Under the pieces are notes generated by a model. The model was given only the letters and a program-made list of their open reading frames with translations, was not told where the DNA came from and did no database searches. Both the position numbers and the translations under genes were made by a program. From Halorhabdus amylolytica (GTDB lineage Archaea; Halobacteriota; Halobacteria; Halobacteriales; Haloarculaceae), in the NCBI RefSeq assembly GCF_004944975.1, contig NZ_SPQG01000009.1, forward strand, positions 62,001-126,000: a stretch of DNA of 64,000 bases, written 5' to 3'. Below, piece after piece: positions 52,347-62,023 of the stretch. The stretch's first letter is position 1, and each line of letters opens with the position of its first letter.

Positions 52347-52462
52347 TGTGTGATGGTGTGGCAAGTGACGGTAATGTGCGTTCCGGTCCCGGCGTCGCTT
52401 GGCCGCCTGTCGCACGGAGGGAACGAAATGCCTATGTGATGCTGGAGTGCCATTTCGAGCGT

Positions 52463-53227
52463 ATGCACCGCGCAGTCCCCGTTACCCTCCTGGTTGCCCT
52501 GATCGCCCTCGCGGGGTGTGGCATGCTCGGCGACGACCAGCCCCCGAGCGACGACCGCGCCCTTGAGGTTAGAAACGAGACGGTCGACGCGCTTGCCGAC
52601 GTCGATTCCTACCGGATGTCGATGGACGTCGACGTTTCGGCCTCGGGTGACGGCCAGTCTCGATCGATCACGCTCGACGGCGACGGTGTGGTCAACCGGA
52701 CGAGCAAGCTAATGCGGATGAAAACCACTGTCGAGGATCGGAGCACGACCAGCTATCTCGACAGTCGGACCACTTACACGAAGTATTCGGATCTCTGGAC
52801 CGGATGGGAGCGACAGAACCAGTCGACCGACGTTGACTGGCTGGCACTGACGCCGCTGGGTCGCCAGGCCGAACTCTTCGAGCGCACGAACGTTTACTGG
52901 AACGGGACGGCGACGATCGAGGGCCGGGAGACGTCAGTCATCGTCGCTTACCCCGACGAGGAGACGGTGTCCTCGCTCCCCGGCCAGAGCCAGACCGATC
53001 TCGCGAACGCGGACGCCAACGTCGAGAACATTACCGCCAAACTCTGGGTCGATCAGGAAACTGCCCGTCCGGTCCGGTCGCTGCTGGCGATCCAGGTTTC
53101 GGGGAACGGCGGGGAGGCGACGGCGAACCTGATGATCGACTACGAGGACTACAACGAACCGGTCCAGGTCGAACTGCCGGAGATAGCTGACGACGAGATC
53201 CGCGAAGGGGGGTGTCCGCGCAGGTAA
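52463..53227 (+). CDS. Lipoprotein of LolA-like/DUF6612-like type
   Basis: 254 residues. A short signal (TLLVALIALAGC) ends with a lipobox Cys. The mature part starts with a low-complexity Asp-rich linker, then a beta-rich domain with many Thr, Tyr and Asp, as in LolA/LppX-like lipid-binding folds (VDALADVDSYRMSMDVDVSASG; TTSYLDSRTTYTKYSD). It could hold hydrophobic compounds at the cell surface. It is divergent from aroA' and convergent with trpA. Role unknown. Confidence 0.72.
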   Translation: MHRAVPVTLLVALIALAGCGMLGDDQPPSDDRALEVRNETVDALADVDSYRMSMDVDVSASGDGQSRSITLDGDGVVNRTSKLMRMKTTVEDRSTTSYLDSRTTYTKYSDLWTGWERQNQSTDVDWLALTPLGRQAELFERTNVYWNGTATIEGRETSVIVAYPDEETVSSLPGQSQTDLANADANVENITAKLWVDQETARPVRSLLAIQVSGNGGEATANLMIDYEDYNEPVQVELPEIADDEIREGGCPRR

Positions 53228-53242
53228 AAACCCCCGCGACGG

Positions 53243-54082
53243 TCACTCGACGGACTCGGCCGCCGCGAGACCGGCCCCGGCGAGCGCGCCGTCCTTGAGT
53301 TCCCTGGCCTTGGCCTCCAGGCGATCAGCGACTGCCTCGGTCGGGTCGTCGCTATCCGCGCCATCAGCGACAATGTCGACCAGCGCGGAGCCGACGATGA
53401 TCCCGTCGGCACCGGCCGAGACGATCCGTTCGGCGTGGTCGCCCGTCTTGATCCCGAAGCCGACAGCCTTCGGAACCGACCACTCGGCGAGTCGGGCAAG
53501 ACTCTCGTCAGTCTGGTCGCTGACGTCGTCGCGCGCGCCGGTCGTCCCCAGTCGCGCCTGGACGTAGACGTACCCCGAAACGTGCTCCATCATCCGCTCT
53601 AAGCGCTCGCCCTTTGTCGTCGGCGCGACGATGAAGATCAGATCCAGCCCGAACTCGTCACAGGCTGCCCGAAGCGGGTCGGCCTCCTCGGCCGGCAGAT
53701 CGGGGACGACCAGGCCCGCGATGCCCGCCGCCGCGGCCCGCTCGACGAACGCCCGGGGCCCCTGGTCGGGACCGTACTGGTAGATCAGGTTGTAGTAGGT
53801 CATACAGACCAGCGGCACGTCCACATCCAGATCCTCGACGAAGTCGAAGTACTGCTCGGGGGTCATCCCCGCCTCGAGCGATCGGACGATCGCGTCCTGG
53901 ATGGTAGAGCCCTCGGCGATCGGTTCCGAGAAGGGCAGGCCGAGTTCGATCACGTCGGCACCACCGCGTTCGATGGCCTCGACGTATTCGATCGAGGCCT
54001 CGTAGTCGGGATCGCCGGCGACAAGGTACGGAATGAACGCGGGTTCTCCGGACTCGAAGACTGCGTCGACGGCATCGCTCAT
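53243..54082 (-). CDS. trpA: Tryptophan synthase alpha chain
   Basis: 279 residues: [10 protein letters not shown] near the start, [13 protein letters not shown] with the catalytic Glu, [15 protein letters not shown] with the second acidic residue, and [13 protein letters not shown]. It splits indole-3-glycerol phosphate to indole and glyceraldehyde-3-phosphate. It is the last gene of trpCBA, overlapping trpB by 4 bases. Confidence 0.97.
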   Translation of the reverse strand: MSDAVDAVFESGEPAFIPYLVAGDPDYEASIEYVEAIERGGADVIELGLPFSEPIAEGSTIQDAIVRSLEAGMTPEQYFDFVEDLDVDVPLVCMTYYNLIYQYGPDQGPRAFVERAAAAGIAGLVVPDLPAEEADPLRAACDEFGLDLIFIVAPTTKGERLERMMEHVSGYVYVQARLGTTGARDDVSDQTDESLARLAEWSVPKAVGFGIKTGDHAERIVSAGADGIIVGSALVDIVADGADSDDPTEAVADRLEAKARELKDGALAGAGLAAAESVE

Positions 54083-55371
54083 CGTTCAGCCTCCCTGAAC
54101 ACGCTCATGTCCACGTCCACGTCGAGATCTCGTTTCTCGGTCTCCTCGACGACGGTCTCGAGGTCCTTGTCTCCGCGTCCCGAGAGGTTGACGACCGTCA
54201 CGTCGCCGACTTCCTCGGGGTTCTCCTCTAGATACCCGAAGGCGTGGGCGCTCTCCAGGGCGGGGATGATCCCTTCCAGTCGCGAGAGGCGGTGGAACGC
54301 TTCCAGGGCGGCCTCGTCGTCAACGTTGACGGCATCGACGCGGCCAGAATCGACGAGGTGGGCGAGTTCCGGGCCGACGCCCGAATAGTCGAGTCCCGCC
54401 GAGACGCTGTGAGATTCCATGATCTGGCCGTCGGAATCCTGCAGGAGCTTCGTCCGGGCGCCGTGAAGGACGCCCTCCTCGCCGGTCGACAGTGTCGCGG
54501 AGTTGGGCGCGACGCCCGCCTTCTCGTCGACGTCGAGGCTGGAGCCCCCGGCCTCGACCGCGATCAGGTCGACGCGGTCTCGCGGGTGCTGCCCGCTCGA
54601 TTTGTCCGCGGAACTGGGGTCCGCGCTATCGACGAACTCGTGGAAGGCACCCATCGTGTTCGAACCCCCGCCCGCACAGGCGACCACGGAGTCCGGGAGG
54701 CGCCCTGTCTTGGCCTTGATCTGCTCGCGGGCCTCCCGGCCAATGACCGACTGGAAGTCCCGGACCATCCGCGGGAAGGGATCGGGACCGACGATCGAGC
54801 CGATGACGTAGTGGGTGTCCTCGACGTTCGTCGCCCAGTCGCGCATCGTCTCGCTGATGGCCTCCTTGAGCGTCCCACGGCCGGTCGTCACCGGATTCAC
54901 CTCCGCGCCGTTCAACCGCATCCGGAAGACGTTGGGCCGTTGCCGCGTGATGTCCGTCGATCCCATAAAGATCTCACAGGGCATGTCGAGGTGTGCGGCG
55001 GCCATCGCGGTCGCGGTGCCGTGCTGGCCGGCTCCTGTCTCGGCGATGATCCGCTCTTTGCCCATGTACTTCGCCAGCAGGACCTGCCCCAGGGCGTTGT
55101 TGAGTTTGTGTGCACCGCCGTGGAGCAGGTCCTCGCGCTTGAGATAGACCGCAGTGTCGTAGCGTTCGCTCAACTGCTCGGCGTGCTGTAGCGGCGTGGG
55201 TCGGCCGCCGAAGTCCGCGAGACGTTCGCGGAACTCGTCCATGAACCCGTCCTCGTTTTCGAGAACGTAGCGTTCGTACGCATCGCGCAACTCCTCGATC
55301 GCGGGCATCAGCGCCTCGGGGACGTACTGGCCGCCGTAGGCGCCGAACTTGCCGTCTGAATCAGTGCTCAT
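54079..55371 (-). CDS. trpB: Tryptophan synthase beta chain
   Basis: 430 residues. [19 protein letters not shown] has the PLP-binding Lys, and [13 protein letters not shown] binds the phosphate of PLP. It joins indole with serine, as TrpB1 (the form with a TrpA partner; gene order agrees). A polar stretch [18 protein letters not shown] (DNA about 54575-54635) replaces a short loop before LIAVEAGG. The DNA there contains small inverted repeats like gtccgcgg/ccgcgc, so it may be an inserted element kept in frame. 4-base overlaps on both sides. Confidence 0.97.
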   Translation of the reverse strand: MSTDSDGKFGAYGGQYVPEALMPAIEELRDAYERYVLENEDGFMDEFRERLADFGGRPTPLQHAEQLSERYDTAVYLKREDLLHGGAHKLNNALGQVLLAKYMGKERIIAETGAGQHGTATAMAAAHLDMPCEIFMGSTDITRQRPNVFRMRLNGAEVNPVTTGRGTLKEAISETMRDWATNVEDTHYVIGSIVGPDPFPRMVRDFQSVIGREAREQIKAKTGRLPDSVVACAGGGSNTMGAFHEFVDSADPSSADKSSGQHPRDRVDLIAVEAGGSSLDVDEKAGVAPNSATLSTGEEGVLHGARTKLLQDSDGQIMESHSVSAGLDYSGVGPELAHLVDSGRVDAVNVDDEAALEAFHRLSRLEGIIPALESAHAFGYLEENPEEVGDVTVVNLSGRGDKDLETVVEETEKRDLDVDVDMSVFREAER

Positions 55372-56150
55372 TCTGTGTTCTCCGGTGGTGTCGTGAGTCG
55401 TTCGGTGTTCGCGCGCACGTCGCCGTCCATGATCGCCGAGCCGACGAGTTGCCCGTCCGCGCCGCCTGCTCGCATCCGGGCTACGTCCGTCGGCGTCTCG
55501 ATCCCACTCTCGGCGATCAACGTCACGTCATCAGGGACCGCGGGGGCCACGTCCTCGAACGTCGAGAGATCGAGTTCCAGGGCCCCCAGGTCACGGTTGT
55601 TCACGCCGACGATTTCGGCGCCCGCCTCGATCGCCTGGCGGACCTCCGCGCGGGAGTGAGCCTCGACGAGTACCTGAAAACCCCGGTCGCGGGCCGCTGC
55701 GAGCAGGTCGGCGAGATCGTCGGTCCCGTCTTCCTGGAGAAATCGGACGATCAACAGGACGAGGTCGGCCTCGACCACGTCGAGTTGCTCCTCGTACAGC
55801 AGGAAGTCCTTCCGGAGGATCGGGACGTCGACAGCTTCCCGGACGCGCCGAAGAATCTCGGGCGACCCGCCGAAGTGTTCGGGTTCGGTCAGGACCGACA
55901 GTGCGGCCGCGCCGCCCGCGACCATCTCCTCGGCGAGTTCGACAGGGTCGTCCTCGCGGGTCCCGTCGGTCGTCGGACTCGTCGGCTTCACCTCGGCGAT
56001 TGTGGGCACCCGCTCATCGGCCCTCGCCCGGTCGAACGCCTCGGGCAACGAGCGCGCCCGCACCTCGACCCGGCCGTCGGCCCCGCCGCGCTCCCGGGCG
56101 GCGTCGATGATCGACCGCACCTCCGGCGCGATCTTCTCATTAGCGTCCAT
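55368..56150 (-). CDS. trpC: Indole-3-glycerol phosphate synthase
   Basis: 260 residues: [14 protein letters not shown] (substrate Lys and Ser), [13 protein letters not shown] with the catalytic Lys, [17 protein letters not shown], and [12 protein letters not shown]. It closes the ring of the indole from carboxyphenylaminodeoxyribulose phosphate. It is first in the trpCBA operon; the 5' side carries a TATA-like box and the two TGTACG repeats described next. The trpD, E, F and G genes are not in the window. Confidence 0.96.
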   Translation of the reverse strand: MDANEKIAPEVRSIIDAARERGGADGRVEVRARSLPEAFDRARADERVPTIAEVKPTSPTTDGTREDDPVELAEEMVAGGAAALSVLTEPEHFGGSPEILRRVREAVDVPILRKDFLLYEEQLDVVEADLVLLIVRFLQEDGTDDLADLLAAARDRGFQVLVEAHSRAEVRQAIEAGAEIVGVNNRDLGALELDLSTFEDVAPAVPDDVTLIAESGIETPTDVARMRAGGADGQLVGSAIMDGDVRANTERLTTPPENTE

Positions 56151-56183
56151 TACCGTACACTAACGTACAGACATGGACATAAG
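56151..56183 (-). promoter_or_regulatory. trp promoter with two TGTACG boxes 10 bp apart
   Basis: Read on the minus strand, TGTACG occurs at 56169-56164 and again at 56159-56154, exactly one helical turn apart and between a TATA-like CTTATG (about 56182-56177) and the trpC ATG at 56150. TGTACA is the TRP box bound by TrpY in Methanothermobacter; these boxes differ in one base. The layout fits a repressor that blocks the start of a nearly leaderless mRNA when tryptophan is plentiful. Confidence 0.6.
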
Positions 56184-56258
56184 GCTTGCGTCACGTGCCC
56201 GAGTCAACAGCCGGAAGTTTCACCTGACGGGTCGCGCAATACCAGTGCGATTTGTGTC

Positions 56259-57239
56259 ATGACGGGAACCGACCGGACATCCGACGGCGACAGCCAGGGG
56301 CGACAGAGCAACGACGGGCCCCGCGAGCCCAGGCCGGTAGTGTTCGCGACCGATATCGGGACCGACGTCGACGATACCTGGGCGCTGGCCCAGTTGTTCG
56401 GCAGGCCGGAACTCGATCTCCGACTCGTCGTGACGGAGACGGGCGACCCGACCTACCGGGCGAGCATCGCCGCAAAACTGCTCGAACGGGCCGATCGATT
56501 CGACGTGCCACTCGCCCTCGGTAACGGGGACTCCCAGATGGACGAAGCGGCGCGTACACAGGCCCCGTGGATCGAGGGATACGACCTCGGGGACTACCCG
56601 GGTGAGGTGCACGAAGACGGTATCGACGCGCTGGCAGAGACCGTCGCCGCGGCCAGTCAACCGGTGACGGTGCTCTCGGTTGCTCCGACGCCGACCATCG
56701 CAGCAGCGATCGATCGTGACCCCGAACTGGCCCGACAGTGTCGGTTCGTCGGGATGCACGGCAGCTTCCAACGGGGCTACGACGGTGGCGATCCGGATGC
56801 CGAAACGAACGTTCGCGTCGACCCGGACGCGTTCCGGACCGTCCTCTCGGCCCCCTGGCAGGACGTGCTGTTGACGCCGCTGGACACCTGCGGGCAGGTG
56901 CGGCTGACGGGCAAGGCGTACCACCGGGTCTGGTCAGCAACGAGTGACCCCGTACTCCGAGGTGTCATCGAGAACAACTGCCTGTTCGCGTCCCGGGTCC
57001 CATGGATGGCCTACGAGGACTTCACCCGGCGATCTTCGACGCTGTTCGACACGGCGGCCGTCGCCCTGGCCCACGAGGAGTCGTGGTTCGAAATCGAGCG
57101 TCGGTCCTTCGACGTCACTGACGACGGGTTCACCATCCCGGACTCGAACGGGGCTTACGAGGCGCGGATCGCACTCGAGTGGGCGGACCGTGAAGGATTC
57201 GAGACGGCACTCCTCGATGCGCTGTCGAGCCGGGGGTGA
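56259..57239 (+). CDS. Nucleoside hydrolase (inosine/uridine-preferring family)
   Basis: 326 residues. ATDIGTDVDDTWALAQLF is the DxDxGxDD-type calcium site at about 31-40. VTVLSVAPTPTIAAAI and GMHGSFQRG fit the family's middle motifs, and the typical late Asp is found in IPDSNGAYEARIALEW. It splits nucleosides into base and ribose. A charged N-terminal tail of some 25 residues is not typical. It is divergent from trpC with 108 bases between and has no salvage partners nearby. Confidence 0.8.
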   Translation: MTGTDRTSDGDSQGRQSNDGPREPRPVVFATDIGTDVDDTWALAQLFGRPELDLRLVVTETGDPTYRASIAAKLLERADRFDVPLALGNGDSQMDEAARTQAPWIEGYDLGDYPGEVHEDGIDALAETVAAASQPVTVLSVAPTPTIAAAIDRDPELARQCRFVGMHGSFQRGYDGGDPDAETNVRVDPDAFRTVLSAPWQDVLLTPLDTCGQVRLTGKAYHRVWSATSDPVLRGVIENNCLFASRVPWMAYEDFTRRSSTLFDTAAVALAHEESWFEIERRSFDVTDDGFTIPDSNGAYEARIALEWADREGFETALLDALSSRG

Positions 57240-57246
57240 CGCCGAC

Positions 57247-57495
57247 TCAGAACGTATAGCCTTCGTCCGGGTCGTCGTCCTGGATCGCGGGATCCTGTTG
57301 ATCCTCGACAGTCTGGGAGAACATGTCCTCCTCGGCGGGCGTCTCGGTCGGCTCGTCGGTCGTCTCGTAGGCGGAAACGCCCATCGTCAGCAGTTCCTCG
57401 ACGGCCTGATCGCGGTTGACGAACTCGCCCTGTTCGACGAGGCGGTCGATGTCGTTCTCGATACGGTCTGGCAACGAGATCGATATCTTCGGCAT
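57247..57495 (-). CDS. Ribbon-helix-helix protein (DUF7120/CopG-like)
   Basis: 82 residues. The beginning MPKISISLPDRIENDIDRL is the strand and first helix of an RHH domain, with GEFVNRDQAVEELLTMGV as the second helix. The rest is an acidic tail of about 40 residues (DEPTETPAEED ... DDPDEGYTF). Haloarchaea have many such small regulators. ATG 57495 fits the RHH start. It is convergent with the nucleoside hydrolase gene, 8 bases apart. Confidence 0.82.
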   Translation of the reverse strand: MPKISISLPDRIENDIDRLVEQGEFVNRDQAVEELLTMGVSAYETTDEPTETPAEEDMFSQTVEDQQDPAIQDDDPDEGYTF

Positions 57496-57596
57496 GTGCG
57501 GGGGTGAGAGGTCCATCCGGATGAATCTATCCCTCGGTGTCGGGTGTGGGTGTGTTCAGGACGATCGGGGACAGTCGAACGCCGAAACGATCCGAT

Positions 57597-59867
57597 TTAG
57601 GATTCGAACTGGCGTTCGATCGTCACTTCGGCCGAGTCCCCACAGCACGATAGCGTGATGGTCCCGGGTTCCGCGCGGCGATCGCCGGACTCCGCCACGA
57701 CGCCCAGATCAGCGATCTCGACCTCGAACGTCACTTCGGTTCGTTCCCCGACCGCCAGTTCGACCCGCCGGAACCCGACCAGTTCCCGTACCGGCGTCAC
57801 CCGGGAGCTGAACTCGTCGGTCGCATAGAGGTGTATGGCCGTCGACCCGGGACGGTCGCCGACGTTTTCGACCTCGACGGTCGCCGTGAGGCGTCCCTCT
57901 CGGCCGACGCGCTCCGGTGACGCCGCCAGCTCGCCGGTTTCGAAGTCCGTGTAACTCAGGCCGTGGCCGAAGGGGAACAGTGGATCGTACGTCTCGGGAT
58001 GCTCCGGTGGGCGGGGGTTCTCCTCGCGGGGACTTCCCTCGATCGGATGAGGATGCGGACGGTAGTCGAAGTGGGTCGGGAGGTGCCCCGTCGACCGCGG
58101 GATCGACACCGGCAGGGACCCGCCCGGATCGACGTCGCCGAAGAGGACGTCTGCGACCGCGTTCCCGCCTTCCGAACCCGGCAGGTAGGCGAACAGGATT
58201 GCGGGGACGTGGTCGGCAGTCCACTCCATGGCGAGCGGGCGACCGGCGACGAACACGGCGACGGTCGGCGTCCCAGTCTTCCGAACCGCCGCGAGCAACT
58301 CCCGCTGTGCCTCTGGGAGTTCGAGTTGTGAACGCGTCGGGAACTCGCCTCGGTCGGTCTCGCTGCGGTGGAACTCGTGGCGATACCCCGTCTCGCCGAC
58401 GACGACCACGGCCGCTTCGCTCACCGTTGCCGCCTCGCGCGCGGCGTCGACATCGATGGGTTCGGTCATCTCCGTCCCCTGCTCGTAGCGCACGTCGGTG
58501 TCCGACGGGACGGCCGCTTCGATCCCCTCGCGGACGGTCGTTCCCGGTGGTTCGGGCTCCGAGATGGTGCTCCATCCACCGAACTGGTTGCGGAGATCGT
58601 CGGCGTTCGGACCGAGGACGGCGATCGAATCGAGGTCAGTATCGAGCGGGAGAACGTCGTCATCGTTCTGCAGTAGCGTTAGCGACTCGCGGGCGGCTTC
58701 GCGGGCGACTGCGCGGTGGTCGTCGGTCCCGACTCCTTCGACCCGGTCCTCGTCAACGTAGGGGTCCTCGAAAAGACCGAGCCGGAACTTCGCTTCGAGC
58801 ACGCGCCGGACGCTCTCGTCGATGCGGGACTCGGAGAGTTCCCCGGCTTCGAAGAGATTGAGCAGGCGCTGGGCGTGTTCGACGCCACCGACGCTCGCGA
58901 CGTCGACGCCGGCGGTCGCCGCCTGCCAGACTGCCTCGTCCATCGATCGCGCGGTCCGGTGGTCGTGGTGGAGCATGTTGACGCCGTTCCAGTCCGAGAC
59001 CACGTAGCCCGAAAAGCCGAGTTCCTCGCGGAGCCAGCCCGTCAGGTACTCCCTCGATCCGTGAACGGGATAGCCGTTCAGTTCGTTGTAGGCGGGCATG
59101 ATCGAGCCCGCGCCGGCGTCGACGGCGGCCGCAAAGGGCGGGCGGAACACCCGCCTGAGGGTGTACTCGGAGACGTCGACAGGCGAGCCGTCCTCGCCAC
59201 GGACCGGCTGACTGTACGCGGGGAAGTGTTTCGGGGTGGCGATCACGCTTCCGGCGTCGCCCACGTCCTCGCCTTGATACCCACGGACGGCCGCCGCACT
59301 CATTGCCGAACAGAGGTGTGGACTCTCGCCGAACGTCTCGTAGATGCGCCCCCAGCGTGCCTCCCGGCCCACGTCAGCGACCGGGTTGAGGTTCTGGTGT
59401 GCGCCGGTCGCCGCGACTTCCGTCGCCGTAACGTTCGCTGCGCGCTCTATGAGTTCCGGATCGCGGGTCGCAGCCATACCGAGATTGTGGGGAAAGACGG
59501 TGGCTCCTTTCACGAACCCGTGGCCGTGGTCGGCGTCGACGTACAACAGGACGGGGATGCCCAGACGGGTGTTCTCGACGGCTTCCCGCTGGATCGCGTT
59601 GGCAATGTCGAGGCACTCCTCGGGGGTCTCCCAGGGGGAGCCGCCGTGACCGAACGGCGAGACTGCACCGAGGTGGTGTTCGGTGACGGCTTCGGCGATA
59701 CCGTCGACTGTTTCACGATCCGGTCGGAGCGTCGGTGCCGTCCCGACGAGTTGGCCGACCTTCTCCGCAGGCGTCATTCGCGAGAGGAGATCGTCGAGGC
59801 GGGTCTCGATGGATCGGTCCGGATGTTTATACGGTGGATCGTCGTCCACTGACGGGTTTTCGTCCAT
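57597..59867 (-). CDS. Glycoside hydrolase family 3 beta-glucosidase-like
   Basis: 756 residues. The GH3 barrel (about 25-345) shows TPAEKVGQL, HQNLNPVADVGREARWGR, VIATPKHFPAY and GYVVSDWNGV with the nucleophile Asp. The second domain (about 395-600) and the FnIII-like end (about 650-750; TAIHLYATDEFSSRVTPVRELVGF) are complete. There is no signal peptide or Tat motif, so it probably acts in the cytoplasm on imported cello-oligosaccharides or xylo-oligosaccharides, or on glucosides. The ATG at 59867 is chosen as the region upstream reads poorly. A TATA-like agaaaagttaac lies at about 59893-59905. Confidence 0.92.
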   Translation of the reverse strand: MDENPSVDDDPPYKHPDRSIETRLDDLLSRMTPAEKVGQLVGTAPTLRPDRETVDGIAEAVTEHHLGAVSPFGHGGSPWETPEECLDIANAIQREAVENTRLGIPVLLYVDADHGHGFVKGATVFPHNLGMAATRDPELIERAANVTATEVAATGAHQNLNPVADVGREARWGRIYETFGESPHLCSAMSAAAVRGYQGEDVGDAGSVIATPKHFPAYSQPVRGEDGSPVDVSEYTLRRVFRPPFAAAVDAGAGSIMPAYNELNGYPVHGSREYLTGWLREELGFSGYVVSDWNGVNMLHHDHRTARSMDEAVWQAATAGVDVASVGGVEHAQRLLNLFEAGELSESRIDESVRRVLEAKFRLGLFEDPYVDEDRVEGVGTDDHRAVAREAARESLTLLQNDDDVLPLDTDLDSIAVLGPNADDLRNQFGGWSTISEPEPPGTTVREGIEAAVPSDTDVRYEQGTEMTEPIDVDAAREAATVSEAAVVVVGETGYRHEFHRSETDRGEFPTRSQLELPEAQRELLAAVRKTGTPTVAVFVAGRPLAMEWTADHVPAILFAYLPGSEGGNAVADVLFGDVDPGGSLPVSIPRSTGHLPTHFDYRPHPHPIEGSPREENPRPPEHPETYDPLFPFGHGLSYTDFETGELAASPERVGREGRLTATVEVENVGDRPGSTAIHLYATDEFSSRVTPVRELVGFRRVELAVGERTEVTFEVEIADLGVVAESGDRRAEPGTITLSCCGDSAEVTIERQFES

Positions 59868-60020
59868 GGCCCGACCTTCATCCGCCGGGGAGTTAACTTT
59901 TCTACCGGGGTGATGTTTCGACCGAACGGCGTTCGTCTCCCTTCCGGTTTTCCCCGGACGTTCCCATTGTTTTAGGCTAGCCAAAACACATATGACTACC
60001 CGGTCACTTACAAGGTGTCA

Positions 60021-60161
60021 ATGCCACGTGCCGACGACCTGGACGGCGAGACCCGCGAGGTCCAGTCATTCCAGTCTTCCCCCGATCGGACGGTCTTCAC
60101 CGAAGAGGGTAACCCCGATGGGTGGATCGCCACGGATCTGGCGGTCGAACCACCGCAGTGA
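60021..60161 (+). CDS. Small acidic haloarchaeal protein
   Basis: 46 residues: MPRADDLDGETREVQSFQSS, then a middle with FTEEGNPDGWIATDLAVE. The sequence NPDGWIATD recurs in small haloarchaeal proteins of unknown role. The ATG lies downstream of an AT-rich stretch (about 59972-59995), and codon use is that of a real gene in this frame (G/C at third positions). pepF follows after about 50 bases. Confidence 0.6.
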   Translation: MPRADDLDGETREVQSFQSSPDRTVFTEEGNPDGWIATDLAVEPPQ

Positions 60162-60212
60162 GGGACACCCGCAGCCGAACGTTTTAGCGCCCGCCAATCC
60201 TACGCAGGGAGC

Positions 60213-62003
60213 ATGAGTTCAGTCCCGGAACGAAGCGAAGTCGACGAGGAGTACACGTGGGCGCTGGAGTCGCTGTACGCTGACAGCGACGAGTGGGAGA
60301 CAGCCTATGAGGAAGCCGAAGAATTGACAGAGCTCGTCGCGAGTTACGAGGGACGATCCACGGCGGACGCCGAAACGTTGCTCTCGGTGCTGGAGGACTA
60401 CGAGAACCTGATGCGGACGGTCTCGAACGTCGTCTCCTACGCGCGGATGCGCCGCGACGAGGACACCCGACGCGACGAAGCTCAGGCGATGTTGACCCGC
60501 GCCCAGTCGCTCTCGGCCGAGGCTTCGAGCGCGGCGAGTTTCCTCGACCCGGAGATCCAGGACCTCGACCGTGAGGACGTCGAGGCGATGATCGAATCCG
60601 AACCCGCCCTCGCGGAGTACGACCACTACTTCGACGACGTGTTGCGGATGAAACCCCACACGCGCTCGACGGAGGTCGAGTCGCTGCTGGCGGACTTGAG
60701 CGAGGTCACCGGCGCGCCGGGTGAGGTCTACGACATGCTGACCAACGCCGACATGACCTTCCCCACTGTCGAAGATCCCGAGGGAGAAGCGACCGAGATC
60801 ACGCTCAACAACTTCACGACCCTCCAGAAGCGCCACGATCGGGCGTTTCGTCAGGATGTCTACGAGGCCTTCTACGACGAGTGGGAGACCGTCCACAACA
60901 CCGTGGGGACGGCCTACGCCAAGGCCGTCAAGACCGACTCGAAGATGGCGGCGGCCCGCAATTACGACAGTGCCCGCGAGGCGTCCCTGAACGGCCCGAA
61001 CGTCCCCGTCGAGGTTTACGACACTCTCGTCGAGACTGTCCGGGACAACCTGGGGACGCTGCACCGCCACGCCGAACTCAAACGCGCACACACTGACGGC
61101 GACGACCTGCGGATGTGGGACCTCTACGTCCCGCTGACCGAAACAGAGAGCCCGGAGATCGAATACGAGGAAGCCTGCGAGCACGTCGTCGACGCGCTCG
61201 CGCCGCTGGGGACCGAGTACCAGTCACGCGTCGCCGACGGGCTAGACTCGCGGTGGGTCGACGTCTACGAGACCCGGGGCAAGCAGTCGGGTGCCTACTC
61301 CGGCGGGACCTACGATTCTCAGCCGTACATTTTGATGAACTTCCAGGACGACGTCGACTCGATGTACACGCTGGCCCACGAACTCGGCCACTCGCTGCAC
61401 AGCGAGTACACCAGCGAGACCCAGCCATACGTCTACTCGGGCTACGAGATCTTCGTCGCCGAGGTCGCCTCGACGGTCAACGAGGCACTCCTGACTCGCC
61501 ACCTGCTCGAGACCGTCGAGGACGACCGGTTCCGCCGGCACGTCCTCGATCAGTACCTCGAACGCTTCCGCTCGACGCTGTTCCGCCAGACCATGTTCGC
61601 GGAGTTCGAGCACCGCACTCACGAGATGAGTGAGGCCGGCGAGCCCCTGACGCCCGACCGCTTGAACGACCTCTATCGGGAACTCAAGGCCGATTACTAC
61701 GAGCCGGGCGAGATCGACGACCGGATCGCCCGCGAGTGGATGCGCATCCCACACTTCTATCGCTCCTTTTATGTCTACCAGTACGCGACGGGCATCTCCG
61801 CGGCGGTCGCGATCGCCCAGTCGATCGACGAGGAGGGTGAACCGGCCGCTTCGCGCTATCGGAAGTTCCTCGAAAGCGGGTCCAGCGACTACCCGCTGGA
61901 ACTGCTCCGGACGGCCGGCGTCGACATGGCCGACTCCGACCCCATCGAGAACGCCATCGAGGAGTACGACGACGCGCTTGAGCACATGGAGAACCTGATC
62001 TGA
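60213..62003 (+). CDS. pepF: Oligoendopeptidase F (M3B metallopeptidase)
   Basis: 596 residues. The zinc site is His389-Glu390-x2-His393 in LAHELGHSLHSEY, with the third ligand in FVAEVASTVNEALL. The N-terminal helical domain begins with EYTWALESLYADSDEWETAYEEA, the PepF type. It breaks small peptides in the cytoplasm. A TATA-like gttttagc is at about 60180, 32 bases upstream of the ATG. It is convergent with kae1-bud32, 20 bases apart. Confidence 0.95.
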   Translation: MSSVPERSEVDEEYTWALESLYADSDEWETAYEEAEELTELVASYEGRSTADAETLLSVLEDYENLMRTVSNVVSYARMRRDEDTRRDEAQAMLTRAQSLSAEASSAASFLDPEIQDLDREDVEAMIESEPALAEYDHYFDDVLRMKPHTRSTEVESLLADLSEVTGAPGEVYDMLTNADMTFPTVEDPEGEATEITLNNFTTLQKRHDRAFRQDVYEAFYDEWETVHNTVGTAYAKAVKTDSKMAAARNYDSAREASLNGPNVPVEVYDTLVETVRDNLGTLHRHAELKRAHTDGDDLRMWDLYVPLTETESPEIEYEEACEHVVDALAPLGTEYQSRVADGLDSRWVDVYETRGKQSGAYSGGTYDSQPYILMNFQDDVDSMYTLAHELGHSLHSEYTSETQPYVYSGYEIFVAEVASTVNEALLTRHLLETVEDDRFRRHVLDQYLERFRSTLFRQTMFAEFEHRTHEMSEAGEPLTPDRLNDLYRELKADYYEPGEIDDRIAREWMRIPHFYRSFYVYQYATGISAAVAIAQSIDEEGEPAASRYRKFLESGSSDYPLELLRTAGVDMADSDPIENAIEEYDDALEHMENLI

Positions 62004-62023
62004 GACGGACGGCTGTCGCCCGA

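Noticed and set aside
59992-60216. A 74-codon frame upstream of pepF
   Set aside because: Its translation is Ser/Arg/Pro-rich and unlike haloarchaeal proteins. A different frame in the same place (60021-60161) gives an acidic protein with good codon use.
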